64,000 nucleotides of DNA from Terfezia claveryi (GCA_015179025.1 WHUX01000184.1:40576-104575); one strand, 5' to 3'; counted from the first letter of the stretch, positions 33,021-45,480 are shown. Made by a program: numbers and translations. Notes: generated from the sequence alone by a model not told the origin.

Positions 33021-34361
33021 CTATCCACTACAGCAGGATCCTCCTAAGCTTTCAACATTTGCGTCCTCACTTGAAATGTCGACACCATTGCCTATTATTT
33101 CTGTATTCTCGGCAGTGACTCCCCGGATCAATACATTCTCGCCATCGCCTAGGCCAGCCAATGGCCTACTGCAGGTCGTGTTTTGCTGTCTGGTAGTTTC
33201 ACTTCCGACCCCGGATCCTCCACTAGGAATAGATCTATTTTCGGCTGTACTTGGGTTTTCCGCCGCAGATCGACTATCAACCGTATGACCAGACATGATT
33301 ATTCTCTGTGCAGTCCCATGGGTATGCTGCTCGAACAACCCTTCCTCGATCGCTCTCATGAGTTGGGGGCGGCGGTTGATGTCCACGATTGGGACGCGGT
33401 TCTTGTGCGGCAGGTGGGTATTCAGAACTTGGAAGGTGATGTTTACTGTGGTGCCATTCTGACTGTTTCCTTGGGAAGACGTAGAATTTCCGACAGGTAG
33501 TACAACTCTGTCCTTTCTTGCAACTATCTAAGTCGCATTGGCTTTCACATCGACAGTAACCTTCGCCACACTAATATTTCTGTATATAAACAGATTACCA
33601 ACAATGGAGCCTTGTCGTATCGCATTGGTGATGTGGCTACTAGTGTCCAGCCACAAGCCCCACCTCGCTGGGCCGATACCCATAAATACTAATTTGGAAA
33701 AACCGTTGGCAGGGTTTAAGCCGATCTCTTGTCCCAGCTCAACAAGGTCCCCCCAGGATATCGCACCACAGACAACAATTCCATGTGTGAAAAGTGTACT
33801 CCGAAGGGGATATGTTCGCGGTAGGTGTGGTGCAAAAGCTATTTTCTGACTCCTGGGGTCCGGGTAATCATCTTGTAGTTGAAGATGGCACCAATGGGCT
33901 AACTCATCCCACCAGACATCTTTTCGGCACCCCTCCCGCAGGTTATGCACCGTTAACGAAAATACCCAGTTGGTATAAGAACGCAAGAGAGATTCTAATA
34001 ACGTAGAATATAATAGATCCTCTCCTCGCTCGAGTTCATATGATTTTGTTCGCTGTACCGGGGCAATGTGTGCTGGGTGTGGATGCCGTAGTACTAGTCT
34101 GAGGGTGTTTGGGAGTTCACCGTCCATATCCTGTAGTTGATGTAACAAAGTGGGATGTAATCCCGTCATGAAGTCGGCGAAGTATGCCAGCTGGCGGTTC
34201 AACCGGCGTTCGCGTGCATCGACTATCCGCCATTCTCTCACTGTCCAAAATGATGGGAGTCTGAACCGCATCCGGAGGTGTTGGCTGGGGGTGAACGCCA
34301 GAGTGTTGGGGTAGTCGTCTCTATCGCCAAATGAGATGCTGGAGGAAGATGACGGTTCCAT
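33021..34361 (-). pseudogene. Unknown 446-codon frame with a single TAG
   Basis: ATG 34361 opens 277 codons to a TAG at 33528-33530. The same frame then continues without a stop to 33021, so one nonsense codon splits an otherwise open frame of 446 codons. The first part looks folded (SFWTVREWRIVDARERRLN; WWDELAHWCHLQLQDDYPD; GAISWGDLVELGQEIGLNP). The second part is Ser/Gly/Asn-rich and disordered (STAENRSIPSGGSGVGSE). No family recognised. The TAG could come from Trp or Gln by one transition. It could be a host gene remnant or element cargo. No intron with good GT-AG signals was seen at the TAG. Confidence 0.5.
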
Positions 34362-35032
34362 TGTGCCTTTCCGGTCCGTATAACCCGCAACCTATCAACC
34401 TATCACCTGTTGTTAGCTATTAGATCCAACGAAACGACCAGGCACCTTACCAGATGTAGATGTTCCTCTGAGGTGATGATATTTTGACGGGGTTATAGAT
34501 AATACTAATAGGTCTATATGTACTTATGTATCGTTTATCTTGCACGGCTGAGCGAGACTAGGCTGAGGGCGTAACTATTGCCGAGATTGCGGAAGTATCG
34601 AGAGGAGCAGTCGGAGCTTTTGAGTGTGACTAGAACGCAAGAGGCAAGCCGACTGACCCCTCTACGACTGGAATACCCGAATCAACCGGGTATTTAAGGC
34701 GAAGCAAGTCCGGTACGTAGATCAATACAGTATATTACCCCACGCCACACGACGACGACAATAACACCGTGCAGGACGAGCCTACTTGTTCGATCTCAAC
34801 AACCAGCGGGTTTCCGACGTCTGAACTTAGGTAACTACAGCATTCGACAGAGAAGTAGCAGCTGAGCAAGAATATCTGATTTTTGCCAGATATACCTAAG
34901 AACTACAAAATCCCCCACGACCGTCAAGTTTTCATCGCTGTTGAGTTCGACCTGTCAAGGATTTTGTCACACTGCAACCACGGTTTGGTTTGCAGTGGAG
35001 GTTGTAATCTGAAGTAGAGCGGCACGTTGCAA
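34362..35032. other. No gene recognised
   Basis: No family-like ORF and no repeat shared with the rest of the window was noticed. Confidence 0.3.
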
Positions 35033-36800
35033 TGCCAGCTATCGGAGTAAGGGCAGCAGCAATGCCAAAATCGGGAAAGGGCGAAGGCCGGAAGGCCAGC
35101 ATATCAAAACACCAGCTAACACCCCACCGAAACACAACACCGGAGCCTGAGCAAAGATAGCTTGCAACTCCAGCAACAACCCCAAGAGTTGCAGGCAAGG
35201 CTTCAACGTCATTTTCACAGGCATTAGGGTTGATTAGAGAGTTAGGGATAAAGGAAAAGGAAGAATCAGTAGGGAGTTGTCGAAGTGAGATAGAAGATGA
35301 GAAAGAACCCAATGTGATTTGGGATAGGAGGCTGACAGGTTGGAGGGGGTGGTCGAGGAGTGGGAGAGGAAAGAGGTACGATGGAAGGAAGAGTTGACCC
35401 TAGAAAAGATGCTACTTCAATAAGAATTAGCACGTAAGGATGAGAAGACAGGGAAGTTACCTAGAATGAAAGGAGACCTGGAGAAGTTCGATCGAATTTT
35501 AGCAGACTTCACTGGGTGTTAGGGAGACCAGTAGACACTCTCTTAGCTGCGGTCTGGACAAAGGTACAGAAGCCGGAGCGCAATGCAGACCGGGAAAAGA
35601 TACCCAAGCTGGAAAAAGAGGGCAAACAGCTTAAAGAGGACCAGAAGGCGTCAGATAAATTATTACTCATGGAGTTGAATGAAGTGAGTGGTGAGCGAGA
35701 TGACTCGAAAGAGAAGGTGTGGGAATTAGAAGCTCAGATGGCACAGCTCAAGAAAGAGTTATTTTTAATTTTTATTATTATTATTATTATTATTTTTAAT
35801 AAATACTCCTCACTCCTATTTAGTCCCAGTAATGACCATGAGGAGCCACCCGGAAGCCTGGGTGGATTCAGGACAAGGCAAGTTAATCTGTCAGGTCCGC
35901 ACTCATACAGGTACACTGCAAATAACCAAAAGTGTCAAAACATAAGGAAAGTGTGATGAGAGATAGGACGGATCCCCATGCCGTCATTAACCGGCTTCTG
36001 CCAGATGATCAAGAAAGAGGAGGTAAACTTGGTTATGATGGATAAGGAGTTACCTGTATTAGAGGTAACGGGGGATATCCCATTCCGGTCAATATCAACT
36101 CAAACAGGCAATGGAGAAGAAGTGGAAGAGGAATGGGGGAGCAGAAAGGATGGTAAGAGAAAGGAGAGGGCCAAGGGCAGTGGTTCGGCAGGTGGCACAC
36201 CACTTGCCAAAAGTAGGGCACAGGAGGATGTGCAGATGCTCGATGAAGGAAGGTTTGCTCAGCATGAGGACCTATCCGACTACGAGAAGGAGTCGGCGGA
36301 CGAGGCCCCGGTGGCACCCCCCGTCACCACAAAACCCACGGAATGCCAGGTGGAACGACAAGGCAGTGAAACCCCAGCTGCCAAATACCGAAAGCCAGCA
36401 AAGCCAGTCGAGGTGGATGACGAGTATGTCAATACTAGGGCTTTCGTTGTGAATGGAATACCCTGTCAGAGACCGATGGCAGACACAACACAGAATGTGA
36501 GGAAAACAGAATGTGGGGATTATAGGGGCACGTTGGCTGCTGGGAGGTCAGAGGAGAATGGGTAAGACCACCAGCTCGGTGGTCATTTTTCTTAAGAGTC
36601 ATATCTCCTTTCATGTACAGAGCCGTCGGATGGGGATGAAGGTCCGTGTACGCTGGCTCCCTGTGGGGGTATATGATTTCGAGAGAGGAAGGAAGAGAAC
36701 TGGAAGTTACAGTTTCAGACTCGGGTTCGGGCTCGGGTTGGTGATTTGGGTCTATTCACAGTTATTTTACGTTGGCGAGTCAGAGTTGTACGTACCTTTT
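35033..36800 (+). pseudogene. Tad-like LINE ORF1 relic, split by a LINE tail
   Basis: Plus-strand pieces in order: a Pro/Thr-rich N-terminus (TPATTPRVAGKASTSFSQAL near 35190), a coiled-coil-like segment (KIPKLEKEGKQLKEDQKASD and KVWELEAQMAQLKKE, 35590-35757), an insertion, EVNLVMMDKE (36020 on), an acidic/charged region to 36450, and GARWLLGGQRRMGKTTSSVV near 36525. The last motif matches 45280-45440 and resembles the end of ORF1 in fungal Tad-type LINEs. The frame changes several times. In the family ORF1 is an RNA-binding chaperone. The assignment is by pattern memory. Confidence 0.5.
35759..36008 (-). mobile_element. 5'-truncated LINE tail (250 bp) in the ORF1 relic
   Basis: An 11-bp duplication, tcaagaaagag, lies at 35748-35758 and 36009-36019. 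On minus it ends with repeated taa/ata units. Its removal joins the ORF1 frame (QLKKE to EVNLVMMD). It defines the extent of the tail family in this window. Confidence 0.9.
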
Positions 36801-37325
36801 TGACCTTAAGTCGATTGCGGGTAAAGACTACAAAAAAAACGTAGATCAATGGATCGAAATAAGCAGTAAAACAGCGAAAGGCAAATGCAATGGGGCTACC
36901 AAATATACGAAACCTCCAGATCTCATCATAATGCCTCTGTACATTTGAGCCGCCCCGGAACCAAGCAGTCTCCTACAACTTGCAGAAAAATTCCAACTTG
37001 TCAGTAAATGCCTTTCACAAACGCCTTGGGCATTTGGCAAAGTAGCTCTCGCCATCCGTTTACATGCACATCATTGTCTTTTTTAATTTTAAATAAACCA
37101 GACAAGCCATCTAACATATGACGAGGGACACATTCTCTGGGTCGAGGGGTTCTCCAATCCCAGCCCTCTAACCCCGTCAGACATCATAAAATATCGAAAA
37201 CACCACATACTACAAAAACTTCTCATATCTCCGTCTTGCCCTCCACAAAGGCTTCTACACTTGCTTTCTCTCTTGACCATCTCTAACACAGATGCACGCT
37301 ATTATATCTGTTTCATACTGGGTTT
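36801..37325. other. No gene recognised
   Basis: Short minus-strand ORFs without family signature. Nothing repeated elsewhere was noticed. Confidence 0.3.
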
Positions 37326-39918
37326 GTTCTGTCCCATAGAGCGGTGCGTCCCGCCCACGTGTGGGATGTCCCATACACCTGTGGGACGCTATAGCTGGGT
37401 GGGACGACCCACCCAGCTTTGGCACTAGTGACCGGCCCATCCAGCAGTGGGCCCAGACTAGCCCAGCCCATTCACCTTTTCACCGTCGCATGCATCAGTC
37501 GAACGAAATGCTCTATAAACGTTGCATACAAAATAATTATCACCATCCATATTGCATACAAAACAATGACTGCACCAACAAATAAACAACCCCAAAATAT
37601 GACTTAATTATCACCACACTAGTAAACAAACCAATCGAAATAAATTAAAAAACAGAATGTGACAGGCAAAATATAAATAAAATAAAAAAGAATAGAAAAA
37701 AACCCTGAACGCAGGCTACGTCTCATCGGGATTCACAGTGAATATAGAATATAGGCATACGGATAAGTAGGCTCAAGATAATCTTATTATGAAGGCTTGC
37801 TTAATTAACAGAAGGTAGCTAAACTAGAGGATATATATATACATGGAAGTGCGGCTGGTTCATCCTACTCCTTCCCCTGCCCCTTCCCTCTGCCGCTAAG
37901 TTGTGCTGCCCCCTATGCCGCTAGTTCGTACCTTTCCTCCGCCGCTAGTTCGTGCTGCACCATATGAGCCTGCAATTCGGGGTCTATATTAGCCTAGATA
38001 TCCATGTCCACATGAGCCTGGAATTGAGGGCTCCTTAAAGCCTGGATATCTGCGCCCACATGTGCTTGCAATCGGGGGGGGTCTCTATTAGCCTGGATAT
38101 CCGCGTCTACATGAGCCGGCAATCAGGTGGTCTATGTTAGCATGTGTATCCGCATCCGCATGTGCCTGCAATTCGGGGTCTATATTAGACTCTTCCCTCC
38201 TACGTGGAGTGAGAGAAAGAAGACTTACATGTTGGCAAGATTGGGTATATTGCAGGCGGCACATCAAGCTGGTGAATGCGTGAATATTGGATATATCGGG
38301 GTTGGCCAGTTCAGGGTAAATGCGATGGATACGCTGCAGGCCGAATATCCAGCTGGAGAAAGGGCGAATATTGGGTATATTGTGGTCGGTACATCAAGCT
38401 GTCCCTTACCTCCCCCGCTGGCTAATGCTGTCCATTGCCTCCCCCGCTAGCTAATGCTGTCCATTGCCTCCCCCGCTGGCTAGTGCTGTCCATTACCTCC
38501 CCCGCTGGCTAATGCTGTCCATTACCTCCCCCGCTGGCTAATGCTGTCCATTGCCTCCCCCGCTGGCTAATGCTGTCCTTACCTCCCCCGCTGGCTAATG
38601 CTGTCCATTGCCTCCCCCGCTAGCTAATGCTGTCCTTACCTCCCCCGCTGGCTAATGCTGTCCATTACCTCCCCCGCTGGCTAATGCTGTCCATTACCTC
38701 CCCCGCTGGCTAATGCTGTCCTTACCTCCCCCGCTGGCTAATGCTGTCCTTACCTCCCCCGCTGGCTAATGCTGTCCATTGCCTCCCCCGCTGGCTAATG
38801 CTGTCCTTACCTCCCCCGCTGGCTAATGCTGTCCATTGCCTCCCCCGCTGGCTAGTGCTATCCATTACCTCCCCCGCTGGCTAATGCTGTCCATTACCTC
38901 CCCCGCTGGCTAATGCTGTTCCTTACCTCCCCCGCTGGCTAATGCTGTCCATTGCCTCCCCCGCTGGCTAATGCTGTCCTTACCTCCCCCGCTGGCTAAT
39001 GCTGTCCATTGCCTCCCCCGCTGGCTAATGCTGTCCATTACCTCCCCCGCTGGCTAATGCTGTCCATTACCTCCCCCGCTGGCTAATGCTGTCCCTTACC
39101 TCCCCCGCTGGCTAATGCTGTCCGTTACCTCCCCCGCTGGCTAATGCTGTCCTTGCCTCCCCCGCTGGCTAATGCTGTCCCTTACCTCCCCCGCTGGCTA
39201 ATGCTGTCCTTGCCTCCCCCGCTGGCTAATGCTGTCCCTTACCTCCCCGCTGGCTAATGCTGTCCATTGCCTCCCCCGCTGGCTAATGCTGTCCTAATAC
39301 TGGATATATCGCAGGCCTGATATCCAGCTGGAGAAGGGGCGAATATGGGGTATATTGCAGGCCGAATATCTAGCTAGAGAATGGGTGAATATGGGGTATA
39401 TTGCCGGCGGTACATCAAGCTGGAAGGTGTGAATATTGGATATATCGGACGTGGCGAGTTCAGGGTAAACCCAGTGCTCATGCCGCAGGCCGAATATCCA
39501 GCTAGAGAAGGGGCGAATATTTGGTATATTGTAGGCGGAATATCCAGCTAGAGAAGGGGTGAATATTGGGTATATTGCAGGCTGAGTAGGGAAGGCATGA
39601 ATATTACAGGTTGTTTATCCAGCTTGAGTCGGCACGAATATTGAGTATACTGCAGGTTGTTTATCCAGCCGGAGAAGGTACGAATATGGAGTATATTGCA
39701 GGCTGAATAAGGAGCTCAGGCAACCCATGAGTCCGCTGCCTAGATCACACCCCTTTACTTGTCATTATCTCCTGGCATGTCGGCAGTAGCTACCCAAAAC
39801 AGCTGCTAGCGTGTGTGATGCAGGTTGATCTTGCAGAAGACACAACTGTTGGTCCCATTTATTCCCAATACAGTAACGTGTAATACGGGACCTTCCGTTC
39901 GGTAGGGTTGTTATTCCA
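37326..39918 (+). repeat. Left inverted arm of the foldback-like element
   Basis: About 2.59 kb, complementary to 40229-42430. The length difference is mostly extra minisatellite units. The inner limit is set where ccgttcggtagggttgttat stops matching. Confidence 0.8.
38401..39293 (+). repeat. Minisatellite array, left arm (about 31 units of 27-29 bp)
   Basis: The unit is of the type gctggctaatgctgtccatt plus acctccccc. Variants read ccatta, ccattg, cctta and cccttac. Tandem and uninterrupted. Confidence 0.95.
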
Positions 39919-40228
39919 ACTGGCTCTTCGTTGACTTAACTCACTGAGCAGTTACTATTATCCTTCCAAATAATAATACTTATGAGAAGAATCTCACTAT
40001 ACCTAGGTAACATACTTACTACCAAATATATATGAATATGTATATATTGAAGCCTGCAATATATATATATTTCCTATTATATATGATAGCTAGAAAGGGA
40101 TATAGGTATATAACCATAGATATGTAGCAATGGTATGTATTTTGATATGAGCAAGATATATATAACCGGCTGCACAAAATAGGTATGAATCTGGCAATTG
40201 CCTCTTTAAGAATTGCAGATTTTAATTT
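39919..40228. other. Central spacer of the foldback-like element
   Basis: About 310 bp of AT-rich, non-inverted sequence with tatatata runs. The diverged counterpart is at about 4430-4610. No ORF. Confidence 0.6.
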
Positions 40229-42430
40229 GAATAACAACGGAAAGTCCCGTATTACACGTTACAATATTGGGAATAAATGGGACCAATAGTTGTGCCTTCT
40301 GCAAATCAACCTGCATCACGCACACGCTAGCAGCTGTTTTGGGTAGCTACTGCCGACATGCCAGGAGATAATGACAAGTAAAGGGGTGTGATCTAGGCAG
40401 TGGACTCATGGGTTGCCTGAGCTCCTTATTCAGCCTGCAATATACTCCATATTCGTACCTTCCCCGGCTGGATAAACAACCTGCAGTATACTCAATATTC
40501 GTGCCGACTCAAGCTGGATAAACAACCGGTAATATTCATGCCTTCCCTACTCAGCCTGCAATATACCCAATATTCACCCTTCTCTAGCTGGATATTCCGC
40601 CTACAATATACCAAATATTCGCCCCTTCTTAGCTGGATATTCGGCCTGTGGCATGAGCACTGGGTTTACCCTGAACTGCCACGTCCGATATATCCAATAT
40701 TCACACCTTCCAGCTTGATGTACCGCCGGCAATATACCCCATATTCACCCATTCTCTAGCTAGATATTCGGCCTGCAATATACCCCATATTCGCCCCTTC
40801 TCCAGCTGGATATCAGGCCTGCGATATATCCCGTATTAGGACAGCATTAGCCAGCGGGGGAGGCAATGGACAGCATTAGCCAGCGGGGGAGGTAAGGGAC
40901 AGCATTAGCCAGCGGGGGAGGCAATGGACAGCATTAGCAGCGGGGGAGGTAAGGGACAGCATTAGCCAGCGGGGGAGGTAAGGGACAGCATTAGCCAGCG
41001 GGGGAGGTAACGGATAGCATTAGCCAGCGGGGGAGGTAAGGGACAGCATTAGCTAGTGGGGGAGGCAATGGACAGCATTAGCCAGCGGGGGAGGTAAGGA
41101 CAGCATTAGCCAGCGGGGGAGGTAACGGAAGCATTAGCCAGCGGGGGAGGTAAGGACAGCATTAGCTAGCGGGGGAGGCAATGGACAGCATTAGCCAGCG
41201 GGGGAGGTAATGGACAGCATTAGCCAGCGGGGGAGGTAATGGACAGCATTAGCCAGCGGGGGAGGTAAGGACAGCATTAGCCAGCGGGGGAGGTAAGGAA
41301 CAGCATTAGCCAGCGGGGGAGGTAAGGAACAGCATTAGCCAGCGGGGGAGGTAAGGGACAGCTTGATGTACCGACCACAATATACCCAATATTCGCCCTT
41401 TCTCCAGCTGGATATTCGGCCTGCAGCATAACCATCGCATTTACCCTGAACTGGCCAACCCCGATATATCCAATATTCACGCATTCACCAGCTTGATGTG
41501 CCGCCTGCAATATACCCAATCTCGCCAATATGTAAGTCTTCTTTCTCTCACTCCACGTAGGAGGGAAGAGTCTAATATAGACCCCGAATTGCAGGCACAT
41601 GCGGATGCGGATACACATGCTAACATAGACCTCCTGATTGCCGGCTCATGTAGACGCGGATATCCAGGCTAATAGAGACCCCCCCCGATTGCAAGCACAT
41701 GTGGGCGCAGATATCCAGGCTTTAAGGAGCCCTCAATTCCAGGCTCATGTGGACATGGATATCTAGGCTAATATAGACCCCGAATTGCAGGCTCATATGG
41801 TGCAGCACGAACTAGCGGCGAGAAAAGGTACGAACTAGCGGCATAGGGGGCAGCACAACTTAGCGGCAGAGGGAAGGGCAGGGGAAGGAGTAGGATGAAC
41901 CAGCCGCACTTCCATGTATATATATATCCTCTAGTTTAGCTACCTTCTGTTAATTAAGCAAGCCTTCATAATAAGATTATCTTGAGCCTACTTATCCGTA
42001 TGCCTATATTCTATATTCACTGTGAATCCCGATGAGACGTAGCCTGCGTTCAGGGTTTTTTCTATTCTTTTTTATTTTATTTATATTTTGCCTGTCACAT
42101 TCTGTTTTTTAATTTATTTCGATTGGTTTGTTTACTAGTGTGGTGATAATTAAGTCATATTTTGGGGTTGTTTATTTGTTGGTGCAGTCATTGTTTTGTA
42201 TGCAATATGGATGGTGATAATTATTTTGTATGCAACGTTTATAGAGCATTTCGTTCGACTGATGCATGCGACGGTGAAAAGGTGAATGGGCTGGGCTAGT
42301 CTGGCCCACTGCTGGATGGGCCGGTCACTAGTGCCAAAGCTGGGTGGGTCGTCCCACCCAGCTATAGCGTCCCACAGGTGTATGGGACGTCCCACACGTG
42401 GGCGGGACGCACTGCTCTATGGGACAGAAC
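40229..42430 (-). repeat. Right inverted arm of the foldback-like element
   Basis: About 2.20 kb. It mirrors the left arm through the tggtcccatttattcccaat block, the minisatellite, the AT-rich stretch and the GC-rich end. Confidence 0.8.
40839..41360 (-). repeat. Minisatellite array, right arm (about 18 units)
   Basis: Same unit as the left arm, in reverse orientation (attagccagcgggggaggta plus aggacagc). It has about 13 fewer units than the left array. Confidence 0.95.
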
Positions 42431-42640
42431 ACTTGTAACGGGAGTTTTCACACTAAGAAACAAGATACAATAACACGGTCGGTCCCCTCAAGGGACCCCT
42501 CATCCGGCAAGCTGACTGAACAGGAAACGGAATAAAGCCTCTACTGCGTCCCATTCCTCCCGTCAACTTCCTGGATCCACACAGGGTGCTCCAGGTCCTC
42601 CCAGTCTTTGATGCTGCCGAGGGCCGCTCTCTGCTCGTTA

Positions 42641-42696
42641 AAGGTCCCATACTGGGAGCGAATAGGAGTAATAGAGTATTAAAAAAAGAAAAAAAA
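42641..42696 (+). mobile_element. Very short LINE tail (56 bp)
   Basis: Tail sequence aggtcccatactgggagcga followed by A-rich sequence. A perfect 11-bp duplication, tctgctcgtta, lies at 42630-42640 and 42697-42707. Confidence 0.85.
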
Positions 42697-42717
42697 TCTG
42701 CTCGTTATAATCCGGAC

Positions 42718-43020
42718 TGTTGTGTTAGAAGGTTGCTCGTGTCATTCCAGCCCATACCTATTAGCTTAACCTTCGCACGGCTCAACCTTCATGTGATCTT
42801 CCATATGAACTCACACATGAACTCACACATGAACTCACATGTACGTTCATTCATGTATATATAGCTGTGTAATTCCCACCTTACTGGGATATCTCTCAGG
42901 AGATCGATTCATCTCATATAGCTGCTCAATACAAAGCTATTTGCTCATTCACTGTGCTTCTCGACCGTTCTTCCACATTCGTATCTTCCTTCGTTGGACT
43001 CACGGCTCTCACCGCTCACC
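42718..43020 (+). repeat. LTR-like sequence (possible solo LTR)
   Basis: Resembles 29225-29545 block by block, including catgtatatatagctgtg, ccttactggg, caatacaaagc and ggactcacgg. It contains three atgaactcacac tandem units near 42806-42840. Ends not defined. Confidence 0.3.
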
Positions 43021-43974
43021 TATTCTCATATGTTGAAGGTGATATGTCGCCTATCTTGTGTGTAATGATGCCGCTGTGTCAGATTTCCCGACTTTGTGAA
43101 GCCATTGCTTTTGTGGCCCTCTGTCAGTTCGCAGCCAAATGTCGACTGAGAGGACGTGACAGTTCCACTCTAGTTTCTGACCCCGAAACCTATGGATGTG
43201 CGATGCCTCCTTTTAAAGTACTTTGGATGCTTGTCTAATGCCCCTTCTGCTTGGGGTCGAAAGGGAATTTTGACCCAAGCTGGAGGCAAAGGCTGCTAGC
43301 TTATCGGTTCCTCGTTTCTTTGACGCCCATGTGGGAGCGAACCATGAAAATCGTAGGTGTCTTATCATTGTAGGTGTCGCTCGCGAGCATTCCACCATAT
43401 CGGATTCCACTCCTTGCTGGATGTCCTTTGGAGATGTTGATAGAACTCGATATGACTGCAGAGGAGTCAGATAATATGGCTAGCATGTTGGTGTGTTGAT
43501 GTACTCAGAGGCATAATACGATGGTTAGTCGTTCTAAATCTGATACTGTGGACTCCTCTCTCAGGTTTGAGACTACTCTCAGGTACTCATGCATCTTAGA
43601 GGGAATCTTCTATCCTCCGAGACGAAAGCGGATGCTGTGTGACCTGCCCTTCCAGTGCCGTCTGAATAGGTAAAGATGAGGACTATGAGTGACTGGATCT
43701 CGTTCCTTCGGAAGGTTACTGAGTTATATGGCATCTGCTGTGTTAGGTTATGGGCTTCCATCCCTTCGCAGATTGTCCTCCCTCGTGGGATCATATGCTG
43801 TGCGGTTAGCGTTGAAATCACGAAGCACCATGCTCGGTTTTGTGTTACCTGTATACCTAGAGGCCAGGTCGTCGCTTAGATATTCTGGGGAACCAGACTA
43901 ATTCTGGGGAGTCCTTATTATGGCTATCCAGAGCTAGTGTGGAAACCAACGAGGTACTATTCTGTAGTGCAATC
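43021..43974. other. No gene recognised
   Basis: Only short, overlapping ORFs without recognisable domains. Confidence 0.3.
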
Positions 43975-44352
43975 CCTTCATAATCCCCTCCCTCTCACTC
44001 CCAATCACCAAACCCCCCATGGCGCAACGGGTCCCGGTTTCCGGGTTCCGTTCACCTGGGGGGTGCGGTTCGACAACAGTCCAGGGTTCGATTCCCACCT
44101 TAGACGTGGGGATTTAACCACGCTACCCAAGAACGGGTGGCAACTGGCAAGGGAGTACCTCCACCTGACTCAGGCAGGGCGGTGGGAACCCTTTTTGCTG
44201 TCCGACTCAGTGAGATATAATTTTGACTACCTATTCTCCCTTACTCTCCTCCATTTTATATTTCGTGTTTTGGTAGCTTTGTCAATCAGCTCCTGACCTT
44301 GCCCTGAATCCTCCCAGGTTCCGGGTGGCTCCTCATGGTCCCCCTACAGGGA
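43975..44352 (+). mobile_element. tRNA-like SINE with a LINE-type 3' tail
   Basis: A Pol III A-box-like tggcgcaacggg (44020-44031) and B-box-like gggttcgattccc (44084-44096) lie 53 bp apart, after a 45-bp leader. The first about 215 bp match the reverse copy at 49605-49828. Sequence 44300-44352 (gaatcctcccaggttccggg through gaataggagtac) matches the LINE tails, as expected if it borrows LINE machinery. The poly-A is lost: a pogo-like end abuts at 44363. Confidence 0.6.
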
Positions 44353-44364
44353 CGAATAGGAGTA

Positions 44365-45110
44365 CAGAGGACTCTCGATACAAGCATATCGTTCGGACCG
44401 GGGCAAGTATGCTTGAATCCAATATATGCTTATAGCAAGAGAAAATTGGTAACTATGGAATGAAGCTAACTAGCAGTAGAAAATGTTGCGGAATACACTT
44501 ATGAATACTAGCAGAGCATACGAACAAGAAATAGCCAAACGAGTAGGTGTGGAGACGGAAATATCAAGGGGAAAAGATAGCGGAGGCGCCTCCGGGAGGC
44601 ACCAGAAAGTCAGTGATCCTGCGCTGAACATGCAGACGCCTGCGTTGAATTTCTAGAGTCTCTATACATTTATTCTCATGCTGTAGAATATCTTGTAGGT
44701 CCCTGATATTGGCTGTTGAATTGAAAAGAGGAGTAATCCTTCAATATGTGCGAGAGCTGCCTGAGGTGTAACTGGAGGAGGTAATGCAAGTGGAGTTTCA
44801 GCTTCTGGCTCAAGGGCTTCATTAAGATAGGTTGCTAGGATTTCGTTCTCAATATCGCTAACTGGATCTTCAACGATTTCTGTAGATGGATTGATAAATT
44901 GAGTTCACAATGCAACCTGACATAGCTGAAGACCTGAGTGTGCAACTCGAATGCAGTCTAAGATTCCATCCTCAATTTCCTGAATATTGTCAAGCTGCTG
45001 CGGCGGAAGAGGAAAAGGTCCATGAATCTTGACTTGACTCGCTTCAAAACAGTCTGACCCTTGTCCGATATGCTTCGCGGGAAAAAAGGATCCTAAGAGC
45101 GGTACCGTAA
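44365..45110 (-). pseudogene. Decayed pogo-like element end with transposase C-terminus relic
   Basis: A TA then cagaggactctcgatacaag (44365) resembles the MITE end cagtgaactctcgatataag at 60481. On minus, an open segment near 44700-44880 (EIVEDPVSDIENEILATYLN) resembles the acidic tails of pogo transposases, but the catalytic part is absent. No other terminus was seen. Confidence 0.35.
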
Positions 45111-45179
45111 CACCGCTATTTACTAAATCTTATTATACCCTCCGGCATTACCTAGGCTTGAGGAATCTTACTTGGTCTT

Positions 45180-45480
45180 TGGATGCATGTCCATCTGTAC
45201 TCCAGGGCAAAGTAACATTGTGGTGGCGGCCCAGAGAACACCAACAGACGCAGGTCACACCTAGCAGACGGCGAAGGGGTTATGGGAGCGCGTTGGCTCT
45301 TGGGGGGTAAACGGAGATTGTGTAAAGCTACCAGCTCCGTTGTGGTATCATTTGATAGGAAGTTGGCCGTGGGGCGCCACCTGAAGATGAGGGGGCGCTT
45401 GCTCCCAATCGAAGCTTATGACTTTGACGGAGGAAGGAAGAGTGTGGATTTGTGCGGTGACCGGTAATGTATTGCTCTGT
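45180..45480 (+). pseudogene. LINE ORF1 C-terminal fragment
   Basis: GARWLLGGKRRLCKATSSVV (from 45286) and GRLLPIEAYDFDGGRKS align with 36520-36690 of the other ORF1 relic, with frame kept over about 60 codons. Nothing of ORF2 follows. Confidence 0.5.

Larger units (their letters stand above)
37326..42430. mobile_element. 5.1-kb foldback-like element with long inverted arms and minisatellites
   Basis: The left end gttctgtcccatagagc (37326) is matched inverted at 42414-42430. The arms 37326-39918 and 40229-42430 are near-identical reverse complements apart from repeat number, around a spacer of about 310 bp. Each arm has, from outside in, a GC-rich palindromic end (cacgtgtgggatgtccca), an AT-rich stretch, direct repeats of ggatatc/cacatgagcctg, a 28-29 bp minisatellite and gatattc-type subrepeats. 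No ORF looks real; mirrored ORFs in both arms are by-products. The architecture resembles Drosophila FB and plant foldback elements. Clear target duplications were not seen. A degenerate copy at 4430-6071 shows it is dispersed. Confidence 0.8.

Noticed and set aside
38127..38450. A 107-codon ORF mirrored at 41277-41618
   Set aside because: It lies in the inverted arms and partly in the minisatellite. The mirror copy is explained by the palindrome, and no domain is visible.
38401..39293. CRISPR-like array
   Set aside because: Units are directly tandem with no unique spacers, and the genome is fungal; it is a minisatellite.
37326..42430. Target duplication around the foldback-like element
   Set aside because: Flanks atactgggttt and acttgtaacg share only weak similarity, so no duplication is claimed.
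44084..44096. tRNA gene at the B-box-like site
   Set aside because: The same unit recurs reversed at 49605-49828 with a leader and, in one copy, a LINE-type tail; it fits a SINE, and no proper cloverleaf was recognised.
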